Part shown: positions 45,902-57,319 of the stretch, piece after piece | Layout: the number at the start of each line of letters is the position of its first letter | Numbering within the stretch: the stretch's first letter is position 1 | Origin: Agromyces intestinalis | GTDB taxonomy: Bacteria; Actinomycetota; Actinomycetes; Actinomycetales; Microbacteriaceae | DNA length: 64,000 bases | NCBI RefSeq assembly: GCF_008365295.1 | Contig: NZ_CP043505.1 | Location: 496,001 to 560,000 of the forward strand | Direction of reading: 5' to 3' | Notes under the pieces: generated by a model | Databases searched by the model: none | Seen by the model: the letters and a program-made list of their open reading frames with translations, nothing else | Told to the model about the DNA's origin: nothing | Program-made: the position numbers and the translations under genes

Positions 45902-47346
45902 CGCGGCGCGCGGCTCATGCTCAGGTCCCTTCCGATGCCGCACGGCGGGCGAGCTTCTGGCTCGATTCGCTGGCGGCGTCGGGGGCCGACACCCTGCGCC
46001 CGCGCACCGCGCTCACCGCGAATGCCTGGTTCGACGTCTGCCTGATCGGCGGCGGGCTCACCGCGCTGTGGACGGCGTACACGCTGAAGCGTGCCGACCC
46101 CGACCTGCGCATCGCCGTGCTCGAGCGCGAGATCGCCGGTTTCGGCGCCTCGGGGCGCAACGGCGGCTGGTGCTCGGCGCTGTTCCCCCGTTCGGCCGCC
46201 TCGCTCGAGCGCACGCACGGGCGTGACGCGGCGATCGCGATGCGTCGGGCGATGGTCGACACCGTCGACGAGGTCGGTCGAGTGACCGCTGCCGAGGGGA
46301 TCGACTGCGACTTCGTGCGTGGCGGCACCGTCGTCTTCGCCCGCAGCGGCGCCCAGCGCCGCGCCGCGCAGGCCGACGTCGACGAGGCCGCGTCGTTCGG
46401 CGTCGACCGGCTGGAGTACTGGGACGAGCACACCGTGGCAGCCCGGTTCGGCGTGAGCGGTGTCGACGACCGCACACCCGCAGCGGTGCACGACCCGGCC
46501 TGCGCTCGCGTGCACCCGGCGAAGCTGGTGCGTGGGCTGGCCCGGGTGGTCGAGGCCCTCGGCGTCGCGATCTTCGAACGCACCGAGGTGCTCGACTGGT
46601 CTGCCGGTAGAGTGCGGTTCCGCGCGCTCGACGGCAGCGATGCGATCGGCACCGTTTCGGCCAGGCACGTGCTCGTCGCGACCGAGGGATACAGTTCGCA
46701 GCTGCCGCGGGCGCGACGGCGCATCCTGCCGATCTACTCGCTCATGATCGCGACCGAGCCGCTCTCGCCCGACGTCTGGCGCGAGATCGGCCTGGCCCAC
46801 GGCGAGACGTTCAGCGACTACCGCCACCTGCTCGTCTACGGGCAGCGCACGGCCGACGACCGCATCGCGTTCGGCGGGCGCGGCGCCCGGTACCACTGGG
46901 GCAGCACCCTCGACACCCGGTTCGAACACGATGACCGGGTCTTCGCCCACCTGCAGGCCGCACTCGCGGAGTTGTTCCCGGCCGCCGCCGGTGCTCGTAT
47001 CACCCACCGGTGGGGCGGCCCGCTCGGCATCGCGCGCGACTGGCACCCGACCGTGAGCTACAACGCGCGTACCGGCGTCGGGTTCGCGGGCGGCTATGTC
47101 GGCGACGGGCTCTCGACCACCAACCTCGCGGGACGCACGCTCGCCGACCTCGTGCTCGGAGCATCGTCCGAGCTCACCGCACTGCCGTGGGTGCAGCACC
47201 GGTCGCCGCTGTGGGAGCCCGAACCGCTGCGCTGGGCCGGTGCGAACCTGGGCCTGCTCGGCACCGGGCTCGCCGACCACGAGGAACGCCTGACTGGCCG
47301 CCCATCGCTCATCGCACGTGCGATCGGGCCGCTCACCGGGCACTGA
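45886..47346 (+). CDS. FAD-dependent amine oxidoreductase (gamma-glutamylputrescine oxidase/DAO-like)
   Basis: 486 residues of the D-amino-acid-oxidase-like flavoprotein family. The FAD Rossmann motif is VCLIGGGLTALWTAYTLKRADP near residue 50, then GFGASGRNGGWCS; a C-terminal glycine-rich segment is GFAGGYVGDGLSTTNLAGRTLADL. PuuB-type enzymes oxidise gamma-glutamylputrescine. The GTG at 45886, inside the end of the aminotransferase gene, is the best available start; the first 45 residues are less typical, so the true start could be later. It overlaps the convergent DUF4192 gene by 14 bases. Confidence 0.85.
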   Translation: MESALTRRAAHAQVPSDAARRASFWLDSLAASGADTLRPRTALTANAWFDVCLIGGGLTALWTAYTLKRADPDLRIAVLEREIAGFGASGRNGGWCSALFPRSAASLERTHGRDAAIAMRRAMVDTVDEVGRVTAAEGIDCDFVRGGTVVFARSGAQRRAAQADVDEAASFGVDRLEYWDEHTVAARFGVSGVDDRTPAAVHDPACARVHPAKLVRGLARVVEALGVAIFERTEVLDWSAGRVRFRALDGSDAIGTVSARHVLVATEGYSSQLPRARRRILPIYSLMIATEPLSPDVWREIGLAHGETFSDYRHLLVYGQRTADDRIAFGGRGARYHWGSTLDTRFEHDDRVFAHLQAALAELFPAAAGARITHRWGGPLGIARDWHPTVSYNARTGVGFAGGYVGDGLSTTNLAGRTLADLVLGASSELTALPWVQHRSPLWEPEPLRWAGANLGLLGTGLADHEERLTGRPSLIARAIGPLTGH

Positions 47347-48613
47347 GGCCCGACGCCGGCAGGTCGGGCCTCGCCGTCGCGTCGCGCGGGTCGAGCGCGT
47401 CGTGGAACGCCCACTCGGGGAGCGCCCCGCTGGCGAAGTAGGCCCGCAGCAGGCCCGCCATCGTGCAGCCGGGGTCGCCGCGGTCGGCGAGGTCGAGGAA
47501 CGCGGCGGCCACCGTGCCGCGCCCCAGGGTCCACGACAGCCAGGCTGCCATGCACGCGAGGCCCGCGCTCCTGCTCGGATCGACGTGCGCGAGCGCCAGC
47601 CGCAGCACCGCGATCGCCCGTTCGACCCGGTCGGCATCGGGGCGCACCGTGCTGAGACCGAGCAGCAGCCGCGCCGGCATGGGATCGCCGAGCAGCGCCG
47701 TCGAGGGCTCGTATGCGTCGACCATCGCGGCCTCGTAGTCGAGGTCTCGCGTGCCCTCCACGTCGTGGACGTCGTCGTGGACGTCGCCGAGCCCATCGAG
47801 GCCGAACTCGAAGGCCGTCTCGCCCACGAGGGCGCCGAACGCGAACTGCAGCATCATCGCGTCGCGGTATCGCGGGGCCTCGGCGAGGTGGGCGAGCCAG
47901 CCCACGAGCAGCGCCTCGGGCCGTTCCTCGGGTCGCGCCTCACCGACCCGGCATCGCGCGAGGACTTCGACGAGGACGACAGGGTCCGTCGCGTCCCCGA
48001 GCGCATCGAGCGCGGCCTCGAGCCGCCGCCCGATGCCGTACCGGCCGAACGCGTCGCGTCGGCCCACCTCGCCGAAGGCGTCGAGCGCTTCGGCCACCTC
48101 GCGTCGATACCCGGCATCGGGTCGCGGCAGCGCCGCGCCGTCGCGTGCGCGGGAAGCCGAAGCCGCCGCACCGCGGGCGGCGGCCGGCGCGGTCGCGATG
48201 AGTTCCAACGGGTGCCCCGACGCGGGTGCGTCGGGATCGAGTACCGACCCCCACCCGTCGCTCGCGACGCGGAGCGCGTCGCGCACCTCGAACCCCGCCT
48301 CCGCTGCGTCGTGCAGGATGCGGTCGAGGAGTCGACGTTCGTTGCGTGCCCTCGTCGAGGCGTAGCCGCTCGACGTGTACACGATCGGCACCAGCGCGTC
48401 GACGCCGGGCATCCGGCAGAGGGTGCCGATGAGGTGACCGACGAGCGAATCGTGGTCGGCGATCCGCTTCGGCAGATCGTGCCGGAGGAGGCCCGCCGTG
48501 CGGTTGCCGCGGAAGGCCACGCAGACGAGCGACCGCTCGGGGCGGTAGCCGGCGATGGCCGGCACGAGGGCGAGGAAGTCGTGCGCCGATCCGGCGCGGA
48601 TGATCTCGGTCAT
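47333..48613 (-). CDS. DUF4192 domain protein
   Basis: 426 residues. The family start is visible as MTEIIRAGSAHDFLALVPAIAGYRPERSLV..., followed by FRGNRTAGLLRHDLP, typical of actinobacterial DUF4192 proteins of unknown function. No membrane segment or known catalytic motif is seen. The ATG at 48613 fits family length but lacks a ribosome site. An in-frame GTG at 48709 has an ideal AGGAGG 6 nt upstream, inside a strong hairpin, and would add 32 residues; the true start is open. Confidence 0.82.
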   Translation of the reverse strand: MTEIIRAGSAHDFLALVPAIAGYRPERSLVCVAFRGNRTAGLLRHDLPKRIADHDSLVGHLIGTLCRMPGVDALVPIVYTSSGYASTRARNERRLLDRILHDAAEAGFEVRDALRVASDGWGSVLDPDAPASGHPLELIATAPAAARGAAASASRARDGAALPRPDAGYRREVAEALDAFGEVGRRDAFGRYGIGRRLEAALDALGDATDPVVLVEVLARCRVGEARPEERPEALLVGWLAHLAEAPRYRDAMMLQFAFGALVGETAFEFGLDGLGDVHDDVHDVEGTRDLDYEAAMVDAYEPSTALLGDPMPARLLLGLSTVRPDADRVERAIAVLRLALAHVDPSRSAGLACMAAWLSWTLGRGTVAAAFLDLADRGDPGCTMAGLLRAYFASGALPEWAFHDALDPRDATARPDLPASGLSAR

Positions 48614-48688
48614 GCCGCACATCGTGCAGCGGCGGCGCGGTCGCGTTCCGGCGCGGTCACCCCACCTGGGAGCGATGACGGTCGCGAG

Positions 48689-48733
48689 GGCCGCTGGGGA
48701 GGAGGTCACGCGTCTCCTCCTCCCCAGACGGCC
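48689..48733. promoter_or_regulatory. 17-bp hairpin containing Shine-Dalgarno-like arms
   Basis: The arms GGCCGCTGGGGAGGAGG and its complement (with one bulged A) enclose a 10-nt loop, tcacgcgtct. It lies between the divergent DUF4192 and ogt genes. On the minus strand the arm AGGAGG is spaced 6 nt from an in-frame GTG at 48709, so the structure could hide or expose that start. It lacks a U-tract. Confidence 0.55.
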
Positions 48734-48792
48734 GTGCGACGACCGATCCTCGCGATGGCCGATTCCCGCCAGTGGAGGTCGGTGGGCGCGGG

Positions 48793-48798
48793 TAGCCT
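48793..48798 (+). promoter_or_regulatory. -10 box of ogt, leaderless start
   Basis: TAGCCT ends 6 nt before the ATG at 48805. No Shine-Dalgarno sequence is present. Confidence 0.5.
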
Positions 48799-48804
48799 CG
48801 CAGC

Positions 48805-49296
48805 ATGACCGACGTGTTCCTCATTCGAATCGACAGCCCGATCGGGCGCCTCGAGCTCGTCGCCGACGAATCGGCGATCACCGCCCTCAGCATCGAGCGC
48901 GACGGCGTGCTCCCCCATGACGATCAGCCCGAGCGGCCCAACCCGCTGCTCCAAGCCGCACGCGCCCAGCTCGACGAGTACTTCTCGGGCGAGCGCACCG
49001 AGTTCGACCTGCCGGTCCGCTTCGGCGGCACCCCGTTCCAGCGAGCGGTGTGGCAGCAGCTCGCCCGGCTCGGCTGGGGCGAGGCCATCTCGTACGGCGC
49101 GCTCGCCGCCGCGGTCGGCCGCCCGGGCGCGGCGCGCGCGATCGGCGGCGCCGTCGGCTCCAACCCCGTGCCGATCATCGTCGGGTGTCATCGCGTGCTC
49201 GCCTCCGACGGCCGCATCACCGGGTACTCGGGCGGCCAGGGCGTGCCCACGAAGGTGTGGCTGCTCGCCCACGAGCGCATCGGGTTCGCGGCATGA
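48805..49296 (+). CDS. ogt: Methylated-DNA--protein-cysteine methyltransferase
   Basis: 163 residues. Suicide DNA repair protein that takes alkyl groups from O6-alkylguanine onto Cys128. The DNA-binding helix-turn-helix (TPFQRAVWQQL, GEAISYGALAAAVGRPGAARAIG) is complete. The active-site motif reads GCHRVLAS rather than the usual PCHRV, so Gly127 replaces Pro next to the catalytic Cys; Cys and His are kept. It overlaps the glycosylase gene by ATGA, forming a two-gene alkylation-repair operon. Confidence 0.93.
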   Translation: MTDVFLIRIDSPIGRLELVADESAITALSIERDGVLPHDDQPERPNPLLQAARAQLDEYFSGERTEFDLPVRFGGTPFQRAVWQQLARLGWGEAISYGALAAAVGRPGAARAIGGAVGSNPVPIIVGCHRVLASDGRITGYSGGQGVPTKVWLLAHERIGFAA

Positions 49297-49877
49297 GCGT
49301 GATTCCCCACCCCGACCTCATCGTCGGCGACGACGGCCGTGCGCGCTGTTCATGGGGCGGCCGAGACCCCGAGTACCAGCGGTACCACGACGAGGAGTGG
49401 GGTATCGCCCAGCACGACCCGGTGCGCCTGTTCGAGAAGCTCTGCCTCGAGGGGTTCCAGGCCGGCCTCAGCTGGATCACGATCCTGCGTCGTCGTCCCG
49501 CGTTCCGCGAGGTGTTCCGCGGGTTCGAGCCGCACGCCGTGGCCGCGATGACCGAGGCCGACGTCGAGCGTCTGCTCGCCGATGACCGCATCATCCGGCA
49601 CCGCGGCAAGATCGAGGCCACGATCGGCAACGCGCGCGCGACCCTCGCCCTCGATCAGCCGCTCGACGAGCTGCTGTGGTCGTTCGCGCCCGAGCGGCGT
49701 GACACGCATCCGGTGTCGTTCGGCGACGTGCCCGCGATCACTCCCGAGTCCACCGCGCTCAGCCGTGAGCTGCGCCGCCGCGGATACCGGTTCGTCGGTC
49801 CGACCACGATGTACGCGCTCATGCAGGCGTGCGGCATGGTCGACGACCACCTCGAGGGGTGCTGGCGAGCCGGCTGA
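49293..49877 (+). CDS. tag: DNA-3-methyladenine glycosylase I
   Basis: 194 residues, Tag family. It removes 3-methyladenine from DNA by base excision. Typical segments are RCSWGGRDPEYQRYHDEEWG, EKLCLEGFQAGLSW, FRGFEPHAVA and FVGPTTMYALMQACGMVDDH. The zinc ligands expected in this family (N-terminal Cys and His, C-terminal His and Cys) can be placed at CSWGG, YHDEEW, DDHLEGC. ATGA overlap with ogt couples two alkylation repair activities. Confidence 0.93.
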   Translation: MSVIPHPDLIVGDDGRARCSWGGRDPEYQRYHDEEWGIAQHDPVRLFEKLCLEGFQAGLSWITILRRRPAFREVFRGFEPHAVAAMTEADVERLLADDRIIRHRGKIEATIGNARATLALDQPLDELLWSFAPERRDTHPVSFGDVPAITPESTALSRELRRRGYRFVGPTTMYALMQACGMVDDHLEGCWRAG

Positions 49878-49899
49878 GCCGACGTCCGCGCGACCGAGA

Positions 49900-50655
49900 T
49901 CAGGCGACGAGTTCGAGCTCGCCCGAGCGTTCGCCGGTCGCGGCGCCGAGTTCGAATCCCCGCGAGGCAGCCCACTCGATGAGATCTCGCGGAGTCGCGA
50001 GACCCTCGGGCGCGCCGATCAACAACTCGTGCACGAAGAGACCCTTCGCCCGCTTGTTGAAGTGGTTGAGCGCACGGCGTCGCCCGCCCTCGTCCACCGA
50101 AACGACCCGCACGTAGACGGCGTCGCCGCGATCGGGCAGGGGGCCCACTTCGGCATACCCCTCACTGCGCAGGTCGACGATGAGTCCGGGGCGAGCCTCG
50201 ATCGCGCGGGCGATCGCCTCGCGCCAAACCGCCTTCAGCCGCAGGCCCGGGATGCGCGAGTCGTGCGAGAGCCGATACGCGGGCACCGGATCCAGCGCGC
50301 CCACGAGGCCGAACAGGGCCGAATGGATCGCGACGTGGTCGCGCGCGTAGGCGCGAGCGCTCGAGTCGAGTGTGGCGGCGTCGAGCGCGTCGTACAGCAC
50401 CCCGGTGTAGCGGTCGATCGCCGGCATCGTCGGGGAGCTGCGCAGCTTCCGGTCGCGCTCGACCTCACCCGATTGACGCGGCCCGAGCTTCAATGCCCGC
50501 AGGGTCGCGTCCGTATCGGTGGCGAGAGCGACGAGCTCGTCAACCACTCGTTCGCGGATCGGGCCGAGTGACGCGAACGACAACGCCCCCATACGCAGCG
50601 GCGCCCCGTCACCCCCCTCGCGCTTCGTCTCCGAGGGCGGAAGCAGTACCAGCAC
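49900..50655 (-). CDS. yaaA: YaaA family peroxide-stress protein
   Basis: 251 residues of the YaaA/UPF0246 family. In E. coli YaaA limits free iron during hydrogen peroxide stress and binds DNA. Motifs are LLPPSETK at the N-terminus and NHFNKRAKG near residue 205. The GTG start shares its G with the TAG stop of the upstream kinase gene (TAGTG), so translation is coupled. It is convergent with tag, 22 bases away. Confidence 0.88.
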   Translation of the reverse strand: MLVLLPPSETKREGGDGAPLRMGALSFASLGPIRERVVDELVALATDTDATLRALKLGPRQSGEVERDRKLRSSPTMPAIDRYTGVLYDALDAATLDSSARAYARDHVAIHSALFGLVGALDPVPAYRLSHDSRIPGLRLKAVWREAIARAIEARPGLIVDLRSEGYAEVGPLPDRGDAVYVRVVSVDEGGRRRALNHFNKRAKGLFVHELLIGAPEGLATPRDLIEWAASRGFELGAATGERSGELELVA

Positions 50656-51230
50656 TACGCGCCCGTGATGAACCGCACGGCCGCATCGACGTTGACGCCG
50701 AGCGGCTCGACGCTGTCGAGGGTCACACGCGGCATCGCGGCGGTGGAACCGATCCACCGCTCGTACCCCTCGACGCTCTGCTCGACCGCACGCCAGGTCA
50801 ACTCGTCGAGGTGCGGCAGATCGCGGACTCGCTTGGCGAGCCGCTCCTTGTGCACGTCCTCATCGGTGCAGACCACCTCGACGACCCGGAGCACCGCGCC
50901 GGTGCGTTCGGCGAGGCCCCGCCACTGCAGCCGGGCGCCCTCGACGGCGTTGACTGCATCGACGATGACCGACTTGCCGGCCTGCAGCACGGCCTCGGCC
51001 ATCGTCTCGGCCACCAGGTACGCGGCGAGCCCGGTGGGCTGGTCGGCGTCGATGCCCGCGGTCAGAATGGCGGACTCGATCGGATCGACCGAGACGACGG
51101 CGGCCCCGAGCCGGGCGCCGACGATCTCGCCGATCGTCGACTTGCCCGCGCCCGGGAGCCCCGCCATCACGATGAGCCTCGTCACGCTGAGATCGCCGAA
51201 CTGGCGATCGATCGGCTGCTCCCCCTGCAT
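50655..51230 (-). CDS. P-loop kinase-like ATP-binding protein
   Basis: 191 residues of the AAA/zeta-toxin-like small P-loop kinase group. Walker A GLPGAGKST is at about residue 24; DAVNAVEGARLQWRGLAERTG follows the second strand. A phospho-acceptor substrate is unknown; chloramphenicol phosphotransferase-like or gluconate kinase-like roles are possible but unproved. The ATG at 51230 has GGAG 7 nt upstream. It follows atpC by 13 bases and could be co-transcribed with the ATP synthase operon. Confidence 0.78.
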   Translation of the reverse strand: MQGEQPIDRQFGDLSVTRLIVMAGLPGAGKSTIGEIVGARLGAAVVSVDPIESAILTAGIDADQPTGLAAYLVAETMAEAVLQAGKSVIVDAVNAVEGARLQWRGLAERTGAVLRVVEVVCTDEDVHKERLAKRVRDLPHLDELTWRAVEQSVEGYERWIGSTAAMPRVTLDSVEPLGVNVDAAVRFITGA

Positions 51231-51243
51231 CCGGCCGCTCCGA

Positions 51244-51504
51244 TCAGGCCAGCGCCGCGCGCGACGCGACGACCTGCACGACGTCGTCCTGAACGGACAG
51301 GAAGCCGTCCTCGGCGCTCGCTGTGATCTTCTCACCGCCGGCCAGGGTGACACGAACCTCGCCGCCGGCGAGGATCGCGAGCATCGGCTCGTGACCCGGC
51401 AGAATGCCGATCTCGCCCTCGACCGTCCGCGCGACCACCATGGTGGCCTCGCCCGACCAGACTTCCTGGTCGGCCGCGACGACACTCACGTTGAGTCCGG
51501 CCAT
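51244..51504 (-). CDS. atpC: ATP synthase epsilon subunit
   Basis: 86 residues, a short epsilon. The N-terminal beta-sandwich is complete (LNVSVVAADQEVWSGEATMVVARTVEGEIGILPGHEPML region), but the C-terminal helical hairpin, which inhibits ATP hydrolysis in other bacteria, is essentially absent. Short epsilon subunits are known in related actinobacteria. The ATG at 51504 is preceded by GGAGAA within the atpD end. Last gene of the atp operon. Confidence 0.92.
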   Translation of the reverse strand: MAGLNVSVVAADQEVWSGEATMVVARTVEGEIGILPGHEPMLAILAGGEVRVTLAGGEKITASAEDGFLSVQDDVVQVVASRAALA

Positions 51505-51506
51505 GT

Positions 51507-53886
<2,380 letters not shown>

Positions 53887-53928
53887 GTCTCTCCTGTATC
53901 CCTGGAGTCAGCTGACCGTCGCGGTCGC

Positions 53929-55569
53929 CTAGCGGCGAGCCTTGACGATCTTCTCCTGGTTGACGTCCTCTTCGGCGATCGCCGTGAACTCCTCGCGCCC
54001 GACCGAGGCGAGCGGCTTGCCCTCGCCGGTCTGGAACTCGAGCTTGAACGCGTCGACGCCGCTCTCGAGCTTGGCGACGGTGTCGTCGTCGAGCACGTTG
54101 GTGTCGCGCAGCACCGTCAGCACGTCGGTGTTGCGGCCGAGGTAGTCGAGGAACTCGCGCTCGAAGCGCAGGATGTCCTCGACGGGGACCTCGTCGAGCT
54201 TGCCGTTCGTGCCGGCCCAGATCGAGACGACCTGCTCCTCGACGGGGTAGGGCGAGTACTGCGGCTGCTTGAGCAGCTCGGTGAGGCGGGCGCCGCGCGC
54301 GAGCTGCCGGCGGCTGGCCGCGTCGAGGTCGGACGCGAACATCGCGAACGCCTCGAGCGAGCGGTACTGGGCCAGCTCGAGCTTCAGCGTGCCCGAGACC
54401 TTCTTGATCGACTTCACCTGCGCGTCGCCGCCGACTCGCGACACCGAGATGCCCACGTCGACCGCGGGGCGCTGGTTCGCGTTGAACAGGTCGGACTGGA
54501 GGAAGATCTGGCCGTCGGTGATCGAGATCACGTTCGTCGGGATGTATGCCGAGACATCGTTCGCCTTGGTCTCGATGATCGGCAATCCGGTCATCGATCC
54601 CGCGCCGAGGTCGTCGGAGAGCTTCGCGCAACGCTCGAGCAGACGCGAGTGCAGGTAGAAGACGTCGCCGGGGTACGCCTCGCGGCCCGGCGGGCGGCGC
54701 AGCAGCAGCGACACCGCACGGTAGGCCTCGGCCTGCTTCGACAGGTCGTCGAAGATGATGAGGACGTGCTTCGAGTCGTACATCCAGTGCTGGCCGATGG
54801 CCGAGCCGGTGTACGGCGCGAGGTACTTGAAGCCGGCCGGGTCGGAGGCCGGAGCCGCCACGATGGTCGTGTACTCCATCGCGCCGGCGTCCTCGAGCGC
54901 ACCCTTCACCGAGGCGATGGTCGAGCCCTTCTGGCCGATCGCGACGTAGATGCAGCGAACCTGCTTGTTCGGGTCGCCCGACTCCCAGTTCGCCTTCTGG
55001 TTGATGATCGTGTCGATCGCGATCGCGGTCTTGCCGGTCTGGCGGTCGCCGATGATGAGCTGACGCTGACCGCGACCGACGGGGATCATGGCGTCGATCG
55101 CCTTGATGCCGGTCTGCAGCGGCTCGTGCACGCTCTTGCGCTGCATGACGCCGGGCGCCTGCAGCTCGAGGGCGCGGCGGCCCTCGATGCCGGTGATCTC
55201 GCCGAGGCCGTCGATCGGGTTGCCGAGCGGGTCGACCACGCGGCCGAGGTAGCCCTCGCCGACGGGCACCGAGAGAACCTCGCCCGTGCGGGTCACCTCC
55301 ATGCCCTCTTCGATGCCGGTGAACTCGCCGAGCACCACGACGCCGATCTCGTCTTCGTCGAGGTTCAGCGCGAGGCCGAGCGTGCCGTCGGCGAACCGAA
55401 TGAGCTCGTTGGCCATGACCGAGGGCAGACCCTCGACGTGGGCGATGCCGTCGGCCGCGTCGGTGACGTACCCGACCTCGGTCTTCTGCGCCGCGCCCGG
55501 CTCGTAGGCCTGGGCGAACTCCGAGAGAGCCGAACGGATCTCATCGGGGCTGATGGAGAGTTCTGCCAT
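53929..55569 (-). CDS. atpA: ATP synthase alpha subunit
   Basis: 546 residues, the non-catalytic nucleotide-binding subunit of F1. Walker A is GDRQTGKT (174-181). The DELSEED-equivalent and the alpha signature [14 protein letters not shown] (about 365) are present. The C-terminal extension beyond the E. coli length (about 30 residues) occurs in actinobacteria. ATG at 55569 with a purine-rich site upstream. Confidence 0.98.
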   Translation of the reverse strand: MAELSISPDEIRSALSEFAQAYEPGAAQKTEVGYVTDAADGIAHVEGLPSVMANELIRFADGTLGLALNLDEDEIGVVVLGEFTGIEEGMEVTRTGEVLSVPVGEGYLGRVVDPLGNPIDGLGEITGIEGRRALELQAPGVMQRKSVHEPLQTGIKAIDAMIPVGRGQRQLIIGDRQTGKTAIAIDTIINQKANWESGDPNKQVRCIYVAIGQKGSTIASVKGALEDAGAMEYTTIVAAPASDPAGFKYLAPYTGSAIGQHWMYDSKHVLIIFDDLSKQAEAYRAVSLLLRRPPGREAYPGDVFYLHSRLLERCAKLSDDLGAGSMTGLPIIETKANDVSAYIPTNVISITDGQIFLQSDLFNANQRPAVDVGISVSRVGGDAQVKSIKKVSGTLKLELAQYRSLEAFAMFASDLDAASRRQLARGARLTELLKQPQYSPYPVEEQVVSIWAGTNGKLDEVPVEDILRFEREFLDYLGRNTDVLTVLRDTNVLDDDTVAKLESGVDAFKLEFQTGEGKPLASVGREEFTAIAEEDVNQEKIVKARR

Positions 55570-55646
55570 GGTTCTTTCCTTTTCTGTACCGCTTGTACAG
55601 CTACGGGTGTGTCGCGGCGCAGCACGCCGGTCGTTGTCGTCCGGCG

Positions 55647-56438
55647 TCAGCCGGCAAGCTTCTGCCTCAGCGAGCTGAGACGGCTGGCGACGCTGCCGTC
55701 GATGACGTCGTCGCCGATCTGCACGCGGACCCCGCCCACCAGGGCGGGATCGACGATGGTGTCGAAGCGGATGCGCCGGCCGGCCTGGGCCGCGAGGCCC
55801 CGTTCGAGGCGCGCGAGCTGGTCGGGGCCGAGCGGAACGGCCGTGGTCACCGTCGCCACGTCGAAGCCGCGCTGGTCGGCGACGACGGATGCCGCGCTTC
55901 GCAGCATCTCGCCGATGCGACGGCCGCGCGGATCCTGCACGAGGTGCCGCGCGATGACCACCGTGGCCGGGGCCGCCTTGCCGGCGAGCAGGCGGTCGAC
56001 GAGCGCCGCCTTCGCCTCGGCCGAGCCGAGCTTGGACCCGAGTGCGAGCTCGAGCCCCGAGTCGGCGGCCACCGTGCGCTCGAAGGTGAAGAGCTCGGCG
56101 TCGATGTCGGTGTCTCCGGCCGCGTCGGCGGCGATGCGCAGGCCGAGCTGCTCGACGCCCGAGAGGAAGTCCCCGGCACTCGACCAGCGCTTCGATGCGG
56201 CGTCGACGAGCAATGCGGCTGCGGCCGGCGCGATGCGCCCGCTGAACACGCCCTCGACGAGCGCGCGCTTGCGCGAGACATCCACCTCGTTGTCGGTGAG
56301 TGCCGAGCGCAGCTGCGTCGACGTGCCGATCACGCGGACCGCGGCGAGGAGGTCGCTCGCGACCGCCAGGTCGGCGGTACCGGCCTGGCCGATCGCGGCT
56401 CGCGAGGCGGCCAGGGCCTCTCTCGTGGCGCTACCCAT
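55647..56438 (-). CDS. atpH: ATP synthase delta subunit
   Basis: 263 residues, longer than the E. coli delta (about 177), as usual in actinobacteria. The N-terminal helical domain binds alpha; the C-terminal segment [27 protein letters not shown] is the most conserved part. It forms the peripheral stalk with subunit b. ATG start, 3 bases after atpF. Confidence 0.95.
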   Translation of the reverse strand: MGSATREALAASRAAIGQAGTADLAVASDLLAAVRVIGTSTQLRSALTDNEVDVSRKRALVEGVFSGRIAPAAAALLVDAASKRWSSAGDFLSGVEQLGLRIAADAAGDTDIDAELFTFERTVAADSGLELALGSKLGSAEAKAALVDRLLAGKAAPATVVIARHLVQDPRGRRIGEMLRSAASVVADQRGFDVATVTTAVPLGPDQLARLERGLAAQAGRRIRFDTIVDPALVGGVRVQIGDDVIDGSVASRLSSLRQKLAG

Positions 56439-56441
56439 GGA

Positions 56442-57008
56442 CTACTTCTTCCCTCCGGCGGCGTCTGCGGCCTCGAGGTCGGCGAGGAAGCGGTCGACCA
56501 CGGCCTTCGCCTTGGCGTCGTCGGTGAGCGTCTCGCCCACCACGCCAGAGGCGAGGTCGATCGCGATCGTGCCGACCTCGCTGCGCAGCGTGACGAGCGC
56601 GGACTGGCGCTCGGCCTCGATCTGCGCCTGCGCGCCGGCGGTGACGCGAGCGGCCTCGGCGGTCGCCTGCTCTTTCGCCTCGGCGACGATCTTCTTGCCG
56701 TCTTCGCGTGCGGTCTCGCGGATCTTGCCCGCCTCGGCGCGCGCGTCGGCGAGCTGGGCGGTGTACTCCTCGAGTGCCGCCTCGGCCTTGCGCTGCGCCT
56801 CGTCGGCCTTCGCGATGTTGCCCTCGATGGCCTCGGCACGCTCGTCGAGCAGCTTCTGGAGTCGCGGGAGCACGTAGATCCAGAAGAAGACGAGCAGGAT
56901 GGCGAAGATGACCGCCGACCACACGAGGTCGTAGACCTCGGGCAGCAGCGGGTTGGGGTTCGCCTCCGCCTCCCCCTCGGTTGCAGCGCTCAGGACTGCG
57001 TGAAGCAC
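56442..57008 (-). CDS. atpF: ATP synthase b subunit
   Basis: 188 residues. One membrane helix (about 27-48, LVWSAVIFAILLVFFWIYVLP) is followed by a long Ala/Glu-rich coiled coil (about 52-150) of the peripheral stalk. The GTG start has GAGGAGG about 7 nt upstream. It is encoded between c and delta as in most bacteria. Confidence 0.96.
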   Translation of the reverse strand: MLHAVLSAATEGEAEANPNPLLPEVYDLVWSAVIFAILLVFFWIYVLPRLQKLLDERAEAIEGNIAKADEAQRKAEAALEEYTAQLADARAEAGKIRETAREDGKKIVAEAKEQATAEAARVTAGAQAQIEAERQSALVTLRSEVGTIAIDLASGVVGETLTDDAKAKAVVDRFLADLEAADAAGGKK

Positions 57009-57036
57009 GATTGCCTCCTCGGTTGGAGCGGGCGGA

Positions 57037-57288
<252 letters not shown>

Positions 57289-57319
57289 TTAGGGGACGGG
57301 TTCGGGCGGATGCCCGGGC

